From Tanypteryx hageni (Eukaryota; Arthropoda; Insecta; Odonata; Petaluridae), in assembly GCA_028673005.1 (NCBI GenBank), contig CM054115.1, positions 5,191,501 to 5,255,500 on the forward strand: 64,000 nucleotides of DNA, written 5' to 3'. A program made the position numbers and the translations under genes. Below the pieces are notes generated by a model, which was not told the origin of the DNA, made no database searches, and worked only from the letters and a program-made list of their open reading frames with translations. Below are positions 10,084 to 21,132 of this stretch, piece by piece (the stretch's first letter is position 1; each line of letters begins with the position of its first letter).

Positions 10084-10787
10084 ATGAAATGAAAGCCATT
10101 CAATTGCATATGTAAAGACTATGGAAATGTAATATATACTTACATAAAAAAACAAATATCCAGAGTAAATGACTACGCATTTACTTTTTGGTAGAAACAT
10201 TTCTTCATGAATTTGGTAGAATGTCAAAGAGGCTAAAACCTGCTTAGTAGAGAGCACTCGTCCAAATGTAGATGGAATAAAGAACTCAAAATGTTTGGTG
10301 TTAATGCCAACATTTTATGCAAGAATCAGCAGAAAGGCTCGTTCATTATCAAACTGTGCTCAGCAAGAATACATTGTACTTAGTACACTGAGTGCTACAA
10401 AAAGCGGACGAATGAAAAATGATTTATAGGGACGATAAAGGAATTCTACGAAGAAATAATACATCACATTGCCAGATAAGGTATTAGTGATAGGGTAATT
10501 GGACCATTAAGCACACTCCATTTCAAGAGCAAAATTTTATTTATATTTTAGTTACAATGGCGCATGTAGTGCCGGGACAGCGACAGTTATGAACTTACAG
10601 GTTTAGGGGGTGTTACTCCACACCAGGGACCTGATGTCACTCACACATTCATTCACTCAATCGCACAAGCACTAATCCTAAAGGTGGAAAAGGAAATGGG
10701 ACCGGGTTTGCGAGAAACTAATCTCCGCCAGGGACCCAAAAATGAGCAAAAGATGGGAAGATAAGAAATATTGCATACCATTAAGCA
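10084..10787. other. Intergenic, nothing recognised
   Basis: Mixed AT-rich DNA with a slightly GC-richer patch at 10550-10750. No coding frame, TIR or repeat shared with the rest of the window was seen. Confidence 0.5.
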
Positions 10788-10897
10788 CTTCAATAAAAAT
10801 TAACCGCATTTCATTACTTGGTTTTATTCTCAAATCTTCCTCAATATGTTTTATCTTGACTTAAAAAACCCGAGCAACGCCAGATAATTTCAGCTAG
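10788..10897 (+). mobile_element. Helitron-like 3' end
   Basis: About 105 bp shared with 22921-23026. It ends in a short imperfect hairpin (CCCGAGCAACGC...), then TAATTTCAG, then CTAG followed by T. A 3' hairpin a few bases before CTRR with insertion before T is the Helitron hallmark. The 5' end and any Rep/helicase gene are absent, so this is a tail of a non-autonomous copy. Confidence 0.55.
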
Positions 10898-11530
10898 TGC
10901 AGAGTATATTGGGCAAACGAGGAAATTTTAATATTAGAGTAAATGAAAGCATACTAAGATATGTTCTGATGATGGAAATATTCCATAATAAACTAGTTAA
11001 TGCAATTTTACTTATTATTTTTACAATAATATCTTTAAAGCACATTAATGTACAGATTTGCCTGAGAAAGAACATTACTAATAAATTTAACTAACATAAA
11101 TGAATCTTAAAGATGGATTAATTTATACTAATAGAACAGTATGAAGAATAATGTATTTTGATGCAATCGACAACTAATGTAAACAATATTGTTATCGTAA
11201 CAACTTCAGTTTCATAATTTCATAATTCAGTGTCATATGATACTTGGATAAATACAGTACAATTATTATGACTTAAATTTAATCTGCACAACTCAAGTAA
11301 TAGCATTCTATGCCACATCTTAGTTGGGCAAACACTTAATGCTGTTCAATATCTTTATCAAATTTAGTGTATATAATCTCATGAAGATAGCAACAATAAT
11401 GTTACTCTTAAGGGCAGCAACATGACAGAATGACTTACTAAGACTTATTGTAATATGGATAGTGACTGAAGAAATGTTTGAGTGGAAAACTTGTTTCATT
11501 TATTCATGAAACTCAAATACTTAGATTATG
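10898..11530. other. AT-rich intergenic DNA
   Basis: No gene or element recognised. The two overlapping antisense short frames near 10890-11094 have no family signature. Confidence 0.5.
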
Positions 11531-11538
11531 CTCTAACA

Positions 11539-11878
11539 CAGGGGTCGGCAACCTTTTCTGCATGGCAGGCCGCATTTGCAGTTGTGAATGCTTCGGAGGG
11601 CAGCATTGGGAGTCAAGAAAGCCTCAGCGGGCCGGATGAGCAAATAAATTAGCTTTTTTTCGAGATTCTGCAATTTCATATGAACGAAATCAAGTCTACA
11701 TAATTTACTAGTGTTAAAACTTCGCCCGAAAACGCTTTGAGACCATAATTTTACTCTAAAAATAGAAAATTGCCCATCAGAAATTTTCCTGATCATTTTT
11801 TCATTACAGCTTTGCGGGCCGCATAAAGAGTTCTTGAGGGCCGCAAGTGGCCTGCAGGCCGTAGGTTGCTGACCCCTG
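11539..11878. mobile_element. hAT MITE (340 bp)
   Basis: Terminal inverted repeats CAGGGGTCGGCAACC (11539-11553) and GGTTGCTGACCCCTG (11864-11878) match at 14 of 15 positions. The left 8-bp target duplication CTCTAACA is at 11531-11538; the right copy was cut by the next insertion but can be traced (final A at 18196). The interior is non-coding. An 8-bp duplication with CAGGGGT...CCCTG ends is the hAT pattern. Confidence 0.88.
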
Positions 11879-12006
11879 CTCTAACCAGTGCTGGCAAACG
11901 AAAAAAAAACGATTCATTATATTTTTTGTTACAGGCAAAAAAGTAATTTCGTTTTTCGTTACATGAAAATCTACATTTCGTTTTCCGTTACATTTAATCT
12001 TCTTCT

Positions 12007-13749
12007 TCATCTAAAGGCTAAGCCTTGTCGCTGCAACCATGAACTCCTGCCCTCTGCCATTCTCTTCAACATCTCGTATTTCTCAACTCCCATCACTGAC
12101 TCCACGTCATCTAGGTATTTCTTTCTTGGTCTGCCTCTTCCTTTCTTCCCTAACAGTTTCCCCTCCAAGATGTTCACAATTAATCCATTATGTCTAATCA
12201 CATGGCCTAAAAATTTTGCCTTCCTTTCTTCCATTCCTTTGATCAGTTTCCTTTCTTCTTTTACTTCTTCCAAAACTTCAAGGTTTGTCTTTCTCTCTGT
12301 CCAACTTGTCTTTATCAATCTTCTCCATATCCACATTTCTGTCGCTTCCAGACGGGACCTCTCCCTCTTTCCTAACGTCCAACTTTCACTACCATAAAGT
12401 AAGGTACTCCAGACAAAAGCTTTTGCAAAGGATTTACTTACTTCCAAATTCATATGACTGCTTGTCAGTAGATTCCTTTTGCATTGAAAAGCTTGCTTTG
12501 CAAGTGCTATTCTTCTTTTCACTTCCTGCACGCATCTATTATCTTCAGTAATTGTACTGCCTAGGTAGCAAAACTGCTTCACCTGCTCAATTTCCTGATT
12601 GTCTATTTTGATCTTTGATATTGTCCCTGCATTACTTTTGCCTATAACCATCAATTTGGTTTTCTTGATATTTATCTTTAATTCCCACTGTTTTAACGTG
12701 TCCGATAATACTTCCAGCATTTTATTCATTTCTCTTTTTGAATCACTGAATATTACAATGTCATCTGCAAATCTAATGCAGTGTATTCTAACTCCATTTA
12801 TTTTTATGCCTTTTGTCTTTTCCTTCATAACTTCTATACTTTCTTCAATGAACATATTAAACAAATATGGAGATAGAGGACATCCTTGTCTTACTCCTTT
12901 CCTTATCATTGCTTCACTCTCTAATCCATTTATATTTATTCTTGTAGTTTGATTTAGATAAATCTTAAAAATTAATCTTCTGTCCCTCCAATCAATACCT
13001 ATTTTTTTCATAGTCTTAAACAACAGTTCCCAATTAACTGTATCAAAGGCCTTCTCCAAATCAATAAACGTTAAATATAAGGTCCTGTTCATTTCTAAAC
13101 ATCTTTCCATTATCACCCTGAGGGCTAATATAGCTTCTCTCGTTCCTCTCCCACTTCTAAATCCAAATTGATCTTCACTAATATAATGTTCTATTTTCCT
13201 TTTTATTCTGTTTTTCACGATATAAATTAAAACTTTTGAGGCGTGCGAAAGTAGTAAAATTGTTCTGTAGTTACTACACTCCACTGCATTCCCCTTCTTT
13301 GGTAAACTTATAGTTTTACTTTTTATAAAGTCATCAGGTAATTTTCCTTTTTCGTAACAATCTTTTATAATTTTAAAGAAATGTTCTTTTGCTTCCTCCC
13401 CTAAGTTCTTCAAAAGTTCTGCAGGTATACCATCGACACCTGTTGCCTTGCCTGAATTAAGATTATTAATAGCTTTATAAAACTCTTCTTTGGTTATTGT
13501 TGGGCCTAGCTCGTCATTTCTTATTTCCTCTTCATTTTCAATAAATCTACATCCATCTCCAACATCTCTTCCACTATATAATTCTTCTATGTATTCTTTC
13601 CACCGAGCACATACTTTTTCATTTTCCCATAACATATTTCCTTCCTTATCCTTAACTATTGCCGATTTAGTTCTTGGTTTGTACTGGAGAGTTTTAATTT
13701 TGAAGTATGCTTTGTCTTGCCTTCCTCCCTTTGTATCTTCCTCAATTTT
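12007..13749 (-). CDS. LINE reverse transcriptase, C-terminal half of ORF2
   Basis: The frame is open from the inversion point at about 13749 through a Met at 13635 to the stop at 12007; from that Met it is 542 codons with no stop. RT motifs, numbered from that Met: GKATGVDGIPAELL (about 63-76), YRTILLLSHASKVL (about 123-136), TFIDLEKAFDTVNW (about 189-202), RKGVRQGCPLSPYLFN (about 245-260), RFADDIVIFSD catalytic box (FADD 289-292), and LKINIKKTKLMVIG. The C-terminal domain has FLGHVIRHNGL and GKKGRGRPRKKYLDD. This is a non-LTR RT of the RTE/Craft-like kind; the clade is not certain. Severed from its endonuclease, it is not a working ORF2, though the RT itself looks intact. Confidence 0.88.
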   Translation of the reverse strand, partial: KIEEDTKGGRQDKAYFKIKTLQYKPRTKSAIVKDKEGNMLWENEKVCARWKEYIEELYSGRDVGDGCRFIENEEEIRNDELGPTITKEEFYKAINNLNSGKATGVDGIPAELLKNLGEEAKEHFFKIIKDCYEKGKLPDDFIKSKTISLPKKGNAVECSNYRTILLLSHASKVLIYIVKNRIKRKIEHYISEDQFGFRSGRGTREAILALRVIMERCLEMNRTLYLTFIDLEKAFDTVNWELLFKTMKKIGIDWRDRRLIFKIYLNQTTRININGLESEAMIRKGVRQGCPLSPYLFNMFIEESIEVMKEKTKGIKINGVRIHCIRFADDIVIFSDSKREMNKMLEVLSDTLKQWELKINIKKTKLMVIGKSNAGTISKIKIDNQEIEQVKQFCYLGSTITEDNRCVQEVKRRIALAKQAFQCKRNLLTSSHMNLEVSKSFAKAFVWSTLLYGSESWTLGKRERSRLEATEMWIWRRLIKTSWTERKTNLEVLEEVKEERKLIKGMEERKAKFLGHVIRHNGLIVNILEGKLLGKKGRGRPRKKYLDDVESVMGVEKYEMLKRMAEGRSSWLQRQGLAFR

Positions 13750-13750
13750 T

Positions 13751-15055
13751 GGGGTGGGATGCGATTATATAGCCTCTCCCACTCAAATGTCAACCTCACC
13801 TGCACGTGGTGCACCCTGCTTCACAGACGAGGCTCTGGCGTCCGAGTGACTCCCGGGATAAGGAGTCCCCCCTCTACCAAATGCCAACGGCCTATTTAGG
13901 GGCGGATGAGAAGGTGGAGGGGTAGGGCACCCTCTTGCCCTTAGGGTGGGAAACTGCCCCTAAAGGCGGAGGAACTAGTTCGATAGTCAACGGCATAGGA
14001 TGGAGAAGGCAACAGGAAACCACTCCATTAAAGATCCTATTGGATATCCTGAGGGTAGCAACCATGGAAGGTTTTAGAAAGGAATTTGTTACTGATCATG
14101 GTATTCGGAACCCAAGATCCGGCAGGGGATGTAGCAGGGCTTCCCAGGTCGTTATCCAATGAAATCCCTGTCAAAACGTCAAAATAGGTACTTGGAACGT
14201 CAGAACATTATTAAAAATAGGTAAATTAGAAGAAATAAAGAAAGAAATGGAGAAAAATGAGATTGATATCTTAGGTTTATGTGAAACGAGGTGGCAAGAG
14301 AAAGGAGATTTTTACAGTGATAAATTTAGAATAATTCATAGAGGAGGTGAAAAGAGAGGAAGGAATGGAATAGCAGTCATTATTAGTAAGAAATGGGCAA
14401 ACAGTGTTTGCAATACATATCACGTAAATGATAGGTTGTTGATGGTAAGAATGAGCACCGTGCCAACAGATACAGTGATAATATAATTGAGTTTTGTGAA
14501 CAGAATGAGATGATGGTATCAAACACTTTCTTTGAAGTTCCCAAAAGAAGAAGATACACATGGGAGGCGCCAGACAGAAGAAGGTTTCAAATAGATTATA
14601 TTTTAGTAAAAAGAAGATATAAGAACCAGGTAAAATCGTGTTATAGTTACCCAGGTCCAGATGTAGACTGTGACCACAAGCTAGTTATGGCAAAATGCTA
14701 TATTAGGTTTAAGAAAATAAAGAGAACAGTTAAAAAGAACTGGCATCTACAGGGACTGAAAGAGTTACCAACGGCTAAGAATTACCAAGAAAAAACAAAT
14801 GAGTTGATGAGAAATTATGAAGGACAACTTAGTTGGGAGGAATTTAAAAAAGGGGTTACTAAAGCTACAGAGGAAGTTATTGGAAAGAGAAAGTTGGAGC
14901 CTAGAAAACCTTGGATGACTGAGGAGATACTGATTTTAATTGAAGAAAGGAACAAGTTGAGGAAGAATGAAAATGATGAAACTTATAAAAAAGTTAAGAA
15001 TGAGATTATTAACAAATGCAGAGAAGAAAAAGAGAGATGGGCCAAAGAGATAGTG
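13751..15055 (+). pseudogene. LINE 5' leader and APE endonuclease (inverted half)
   Basis: 13751 to about 14170 is a GC-richer leader. The endonuclease starts at about 14180: IGTWNVRTLLKIGK, then EIDILGLCETRWQEKG and GRNGIAVIISKKW. After PTDTVII (14486) the frame stops and resumes as IEFCEQNEMMVSNTFF, so an internal stretch of roughly 80 residues that should hold the GDFN catalytic motif is missing. It continues RRRFQIDYILVKRR and DCDHKLVMAKC, then a basic linker ending RWAKEI at the 3' breakpoint. The endonuclease is inactive. Confidence 0.85.
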
Positions 15056-16590
15056 ACATTTAATGTTATAGCGAAATAATTCTGTAAAAAATAATAAAGG
15101 GTAATTACTTTTATTTTTGTTTTTTTTTTGTTTAGAGATTATGTATCCACCATAAATAAAAACTTCACATTTAGAATACTAATTTATAGGCACTTCTAAA
15201 TATATGCTGCAGATCAGTAACATTTTTAAGATTTCAAAATATTCGGCACATTTTTTGTTTTTGATGATCATGTATAAAAATTCGGATTTTCATATTCAAA
15301 ATTTTATATTCAAGTTAATAAACTTAACACATATTTAAGACTAGAATATTAGTGTTGTAACGGTTATGCCCAATATTAGAATTTTTTATAGGTAACACAA
15401 AAACTACACTGAGAACCCAGGGACCCATAATTAAAGATAATAAAAGGAACCTGTCGGTCAGTTGCACCGATTGTAACTCGGAGTACATGCTCTGGTTACA
15501 GACCTAAAATTTGATAGAATGATCGGACATCAGATAAAACTAAAGAGAATTATCCAAATTCCAATATTTGTCCTCTTTAGGCCTCATTTTTGATGTCGTT
15601 CTTTCTTTTCATATCCCCCATAAGAAATACATGGAAATTATGCATGGGTTTACAATATTACATTTCAAGTTTAGTTAGATTTGAGATATTAACCTGGGAA
15701 TAGCCTTATTTTGTATATGAAAGAATAAAGTAAATTATTTGTAAGACAAAATTTGAAACCACTCCAAATTACCATGAATGAAGGTAATTTTTCAGATAAA
15801 ATAGAAAAATTTGGGATCTTTAACAATGGTATTCAATTGCTATCGCGACAAAAAAGAAACTATTAAATTTTAATTAATAGCAAAATTATTGTGAAATCTT
15901 TAATTTAATGCTTTCATTGGGATCTGACTACGTTCATATGATTTTTTTAGTTTGTAGTCTGTTTCCAACACAGTTGATAAAAATGAAGAACCAATTTAAA
16001 AATTCTTTAATTTCAGTTGATTAGAGGGTTTATCATTTTGATAAGACATATGCTTGATAGTTATGAAAAAAAATTTTTAGGATCGGAAAATACATAATAT
16101 TTAATAAAATGAGGATAAAGGATATTGTCTCATCCTGCCACAACCTCACCGTAAATCCAGAATCCCAACGCGATCTCTCTTCGCTTTCACCAGCGCACTT
16201 GGGATCTCTTGATCACTCACCACGTTAAGCAACGGAACTCTCTCTCTCGCTGCCGCTATAACTAAAACGCATTTAATATTATGTCTTGAACGCCATATCT
16301 CATCGTCACGTGTACTATACTTTATATATTAGTTTTAATACTTTTTATTTTGCATTTGAATAGAAATACATGTTAAAATTGAAACATTTTCATCTAAAAT
16401 AGCTAGCTCCTACTTGCGCTTGATTACGTGGAATTTGAATAAATACGTTCGATCAGCAAAATTCAATTATAAAAATTCTTTTCGCAGAAAATAGTACAAA
16501 TCCCGCGCCAATAGTACGATTCTCTTATTTTAATACTTAAAGAAAAAGGCACTGCATGGTGGATTTCGCATTTCTTATGTAAACTGAATG
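15056..16590. other. Interior of hAT-like element, non-coding
   Basis: AT-rich interior of the element at 11886-18187. No transposase frame. A GC-richer patch at 16130-16260 was not recognised. Confidence 0.5.
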
Positions 16591-16599
16591 AAAGGAAAA

Positions 16600-16682
16600 T
16601 TTCTGGAATCGAACTCGCACCTTTAACTATCAGAAACATTTTTCCTCGACAGGTGGTCCCCAGTGGTCTAAGATATCCACCA
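16600..16682 (-). repeat. tRNA-related SINE head (candidate)
   Basis: On minus there is a possible A box (TCTTAGACCACTGGGG) and a good B box (GCGAGTTCGATTCC) at 16605-16618, spaced as in a tRNA. No acceptor stem can be drawn, so a true tRNA gene is unlikely. Beside it, at 16683-16740, is the phrase ATGAAAATCGGTCAATCGGT, which recurs in variant form in the window's tandem arrays. Confidence 0.35.
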
Positions 16683-16740
16683 AATACCATGAAAATCGGT
16701 CAATCGGTTCAAAAGTTAATAGGGGAGCAGAAAGACTGAA

Positions 16741-18178
16741 CGACCAAACAATATGCCTATTTTCCACTCTGGAAAGTATGGTAAAATGCACGATTCAATG
16801 CTTTTTCAGAGCATTATTTTGATGCTAGCTTTGAAAACTATAATGACCAAAATTGTCCTTATTTACAGCAAGAACAAGAAATATGAAAAACTGGAATTAA
16901 AAAACAGGAGATGGAGGAATGATAGAGGATATGGATAGGGAAAGAGAGAGGGGAAAGGGAGAGCATGGGAAGGGAAGCAGACAAGTGTGATGTAAACTGA
17001 GGGAGGAGTAAGACTACAGGAGGAAGACGTGTGGGTTAGAGAGAAATGGAAGACGAGAAGAAGCGTAAAAGTTTAGTCATTGTATGAGGTTTTATAAAAT
17101 AGAATTAAATTAAAAAATTTATTGAAATTCATCGACACTAGTTTGCAAATAAGGGATAATAAATAACATTCCATTAGGTGATGCTGAGTTTATCCTAATT
17201 CATTATATAATCAGATACTCTTCCTATACAAATGGTGGACTTTGTTGTCTTCAGAATCGAACCCAATACCCAATGTTATATAAACCGGCATTTTTAATAA
17301 AATGACGAAGAAAGCCGCCACACAAAATTACTTGACCTTAATTAATACTAAACAAAATATAAACACTGAATTAACTTTGTTTCTCTTATGGCTATCAAAA
17401 AGTCTCCCTGTGACCATCTTCGGTAATTTGAAATAAACTGAAATTGCTAATTAGTCTTCATTTCCAGGGAACAATAACTATCCACTGTTACTATAAATGT
17501 CTCATAATAATAATAGATATGAAGCAGTATTGACCTCTAATGAACGATGACAACAAGTTCGAATTGTAGATTCACTTCGACCTTTCTCAAATACCTTGTT
17601 AAGTTAGACTGACGAACATTATAGAATTCGAAATTGGAGGGGATGATGGGATTGGGACTTGAAGAACATTGACCTTTAAAAGAGGAAAAACTCACTCTGG
17701 TGTAATATCTAAAAGAATGTTTTCAAAGTGCGAGGCATTGTGGCGGGGATAGGGAATGGTAGAGGTCCTTAACTACAAGCGGCTCATTTATTGAAGCTTC
17801 CTTCCTCATCCTCCACGATTCTTATCTCGTTCTTCCTGGAGAAGGGAATCATTCCTTTCACAAATGGAAGGAAAACCCAAAGGACAATCGGTAGTGGTCA
17901 GGATAGCGTTTCTTTCATGACAAGGCGGTAAAACTGGCTCAGCGGAGGACAAGCAAAACCGGGGAAAGGGATTTTAGGCCACTTTCCCTAGCTCAAGACA
18001 CACCGCCTGGGACGAAGGCCACTAGAACATATTTACCATCTGTTAACAAAATAACGAAATTTATTTTTTCGTTTTTGTTCCATTTTCCTTACAGCTATTT
18101 GAAAAATTTCGTTAACGTTTTTCGTTACGTTAATCCAAAATAATTCTGTTATTTCATTATGTTACGCATAATGTTTTT
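16741..18178. other. Interior of hAT-like element with purine-rich tract
   Basis: Contains a GA-rich low-complexity tract at about 16900-17060 and a GC-richer patch at 17700-18010. No coding frame was recognised. Confidence 0.45.
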
Positions 18179-18289
18179 CCAGCACTGGCTCTAACAGTGA
18201 AAAATTGCGCAATTATTAATTGCTTGCTAATTTACCACATTTTCATAAAAATCCTCATTTCAAGGATGCAAAGCTTTTTCATGTAACAA

Positions 18290-18589
18290 ATGTGTGACAG
18301 TGCATATATGGCATCTGATTTCAAACTTGTTCATAAATTTAGATTGGTGATCTTGGCTCCAGCAAGCCTATATTTGGAGGAAGCCTTCCTTGCACTGCAG
18401 TTCCGTCATCGCCGGCAAATTCATTTCTACATTGGGTGTGCTCTGAGTGGAGTCCTTGGCCTGATGTTGCGTATGCGTGTAGTGGGCACCAACACTCTGA
18501 GAATTGCAGCAAGTGATATAGTGGATTGGCAGGAATCCTCTGTGGCGAAGTTAGTAGGATGGAATTATGTGAAAAACCATAGTGTTTAG
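18290..18589 (+). other. Candidate coding segment, unidentified
   Basis: About 300 bp with higher GC and long open frames in more than one frame on both strands. A plus-strand frame of 99 codons starts MCDSAYMASDF; another plus frame reads IGDLGSSKPIFGGSLP after a possible AG acceptor. I do not recognise either. It may be a host exon or an element fragment. Confidence 0.25.
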
Positions 18590-18729
18590 ATTTTTTGTCT
18601 TTCATTGAGTTGATTCCATTCATATCTGAAAAATGGACTAATATTTGGTATATTAAATTTTCTATGCTTTTATTTCAGAATATATCTACTAAATTTTAAC
18701 AAGGAATCATGCTTGACAATTTTTAATTA

Positions 18730-19240
18730 CAGTTGACCCTTAAATAACATTGTTGTTACATTCCTGGAAAATTGTGTTTTATAAAAGTGCATTCTATGAA
18801 CTGAAGAACATACAGGAGAAGTAGGTTTATGTCCCAGACATGACAAAGTTGAACAATATTTGAGAAAAATTTATTTAATACCTTAAAAACTAAAAATTTG
18901 TTTCTGAAATCACGATTTAGGTCAATCAATGTGACTGGAAATTTCGAAAATAATTATTAACCTTGATCATTGACATTCAAGATTCTTCCTTTGGATACTT
19001 TCTGGCTTAACCTTTATCATATGAATATTTCAAGAATGGACAAATTAATGTTTTTGCATCATATCATTTTCCTCAGCTTGTGTTTTCTTCCATGTCGAAA
19101 ATTTGCATGGTATGAGAGCATGCTACTCAAGAATATTTAATTTAATAGATGCATGCACAATTTAAATTTTGGGTCACTAAATGAAAACCATGTATTGTGA
19201 AAACATGCTATATGAATGCGTGTTACATGAGTTTCAACTG
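18730..19240. mobile_element. Tigger/pogo-type MITE (511 bp)
   Basis: It starts CAGTTGACCCTTAAATAACA at 18730 and ends TGTTACATGAGTTTCAACTG at 19240. The termini are inverted repeats (first 7 bp identical, then partly matched), with TA at 18728-18729 and 19241-19242. CAGTTGA ends with TA target duplications are typical of Tigger-derived MITEs. No coding content. Confidence 0.75.
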
Positions 19241-19461
19241 TAATTGAAAAGAAATTGATCCAGATATGTCATCTTAAGTAATTATTCTGTGACCTTTGTC
19301 TCATTGACTGCAATATTTAAAATGTCCATTATTATATGCTTCTGTGATCATTAGCCCCAAATAAAAATTATACAGCTTCTATTTCCAGAGAATATTACTA
19401 TTCAAATAGGTAGCGCTTAGATAATTTGAAAAAATGAAAATGTTTGGGATCAATCCCAGGC

Positions 19462-19758
19462 CTATGTCATACAAGCCCGCCACATTATCCGCTCAGGCAA
19501 ACTTATGCTTAGCAACAATATTACAGCGAAGCATATTAAGTTGCATATGATCCTTTTCCATGTTTTTGATGCTGATTTCTCAAACTCAAGAGCCAGTTCA
19601 CAAAAACTCGAGATGGGTCTCCTTATTTTCAATGAAGAATCACCTGGTTGCATTTCATCAAAATATCTGACCCAGGGGTCATAGCCTCTTCTTCTGAGTG
19701 ACTTTAGCTGATCAATTATCATGTAAAGCGGTGCAGGAGTTTGGAAGGATCCTCTCAC
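19462..19758 (-). other. Candidate exon or fragment, unidentified
   Basis: A 98-codon minus frame beginning RGSFQTPAPLYMIIDQLK, with a pyrimidine-rich stretch and AG just upstream near 19750, as at a 3' splice site. The middle (RRGYDPWVRYFDEM) looks protein-like and the end is hydrophobic. I do not recognise the family. Confidence 0.25.
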
Positions 19759-19880
19759 AAAAATCAGAACATTCTCAAATCGTTTAATTACTTTAAATTG
19801 CTATAAATCATCTTTAAACCACTACATTCCAAAATTTTCATTATGCTATTCCATCAATGATATTCTCTCTGGCTTTAGGG

Positions 19881-20170
19881 ACAAGACAAGGGAGGAAGAA
19901 CTTAGTGGCAGAAGGTGCAAACTATCTCGTGCTGCTCTCGTTGCCATGTTGGCATCTGCCTTGAGCTTGATTACATTCCACCAAGGTGTTCTAGAAAATG
20001 GAGTTCTTGTGTCAGCTGCAACTAGCCTCGTAGCTGCTCTTTTTGTCCAACCCACTGACTACTTGAAGGATGATGTAAGTGGCCATGGAGGGGAGGAGAC
20101 ACTTGGAGAAGGGGAGAGATTAAAACTGCCGGAAAAGGTGGAGGTGATGGAGGCAACTTGTGTAGTTTGA
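19881..20170 (+). CDS. Candidate 3'-terminal exon of an unidentified host gene
   Basis: After a good acceptor (ATTCTCTCTGGCTTTAG, ending at 19880) a frame runs 96 codons to a stop at 20170. It is basic and charged at first (DKTREEELSGRRCKLSR), then has about 45 mostly hydrophobic residues (VAMLASALSLITF, LVSAATSLVAALFVQ), which could be one or two membrane segments, then an acidic tail. GC content is above that of the neighbours. An antisense frame is also open, which lowers confidence. I do not recognise the family. Confidence 0.35.
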
Positions 20171-21132
20171 AATGCCTTTTATAAATACCATATTTTTATG
20201 TGTATAAGGCGAGCTTTTTATATTGTAAAAACATTCTAAAACCATGTAACAAAAGTTTAAATTACTGAATATCCCCATATTCAGTGAAGGTAACTAACAT
20301 TTTCGTTGTTTATTCTTAAAATTATTAAACTAATATATATGCTTTTCAACCTGTAATTAACCTATTTTATATTGAAAAAGACTAGATCATAGTTGAAACC
20401 GGTTGTTTTTGTTTTTATTGAATAGACTATGATTGTTACAGTCTTTGGCAATAAAAAATGTTTTCATTTCTGTGATTTTCACATTTGAATATGAGTGATT
20501 TTACTTAGCATTTGAACTGCCCGCAGAGTCACATCACACCCAACTAAGTTTTTTTATATTTTGAAAACTTAAGATATTATCTGTCAGTCAATATCAACTA
20601 CCTGCTATCATCCCTATGCCACAAATTTGACTGTTACTTTGTCTTATGGCATTAACAATAAAATAAACAAACTGTAAAGTAATTCCAACTTTTCTTCTGA
20701 ACCAATGGAAGATCGCTTCAGAGGTATTTTGGCAGCTGGGATAAAGAACGTGAATTGCCCCCTAGCCCAATCCCTGTATTTTATGATGTAAAAGAAAAAT
20801 TATTATAATTAAATGATAAGTGCATATCATTTAAATATTTATTTCGATTCCAGTAACATACATTATACAATAACAATTACATGTAAATATATTAAATAGA
20901 AACCAGGAAATATAATGTAGACTTAACAGCATTAATATTGATAGAAAAAAACAACAATTAAATGTGTAAATATAAATAGAACAAGAAAAATTTTCAGAAC
21001 ATCAGGATATTAACTTTTAAACATTATTTTTCAACTTACCTTTTGAACATTATCTTTTAAAGTTTAACCCTCCGAGCTTTCATAGCCACAAAATCGTCGC
21101 TAATTTGGTCAAAATTTATTTCTTTTGTGATT
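20171..21132. other. AT-rich intergenic DNA
   Basis: Near 20190-20220 there is a fragment resembling a pogo-type MITE end (ATACCATATTTTTATGTGTA). Otherwise nothing recognised. Confidence 0.45.

Larger units (their letters stand above)
11999..15055 (-). mobile_element. APE-type LINE (RTE/Craft-like), 5' half inverted by twin priming
   Basis: The 3' part (RT) reads on minus from 13750 to 11999 and ends in a short ATGAAGAAGAAG tail. The 5' part (leader and endonuclease) reads on plus from 13751 to 15055. The flanking duplication ACATTTAAT is at 11990-11998 and 15056-15064. The endonuclease side stops at RWAKEI and the RT side starts at IEEDTKGG, almost contiguous in the expected protein. A 5' segment inverted against the 3' segment within one target duplication is the product of twin priming. 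Confidence 0.85.
11886..18187. mobile_element. hAT-like non-autonomous element (~3.2 kb without its LINE)
   Basis: Ends CAGTGCTGG (11886-11894) and CCAGCACTG (18179-18187) are perfect 9-bp inverted repeats with an exact 8-bp target duplication GCTCTAAC at 11878-11885 and 18188-18195. Both subterminal zones carry repeated TTTCGTTTTTCGTTAC-like words, as hAT transposase-binding regions often do. No hAT transposase frame is present. A LINE of about 3 kb is inserted at 11999-15055. The left target duplication uses the last base of the hAT MITE, so this element came second. Confidence 0.8.

Noticed and set aside
9828..10257. Frames ending in Ile-Tyr runs
   Set aside because: Produced by the TA microsatellite; the same holds for frames at 22892-23272 and 27358-27561.
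11533..11796. Minus-strand frame of 87 codons
   Set aside because: Lies wholly within the non-coding hAT MITE.
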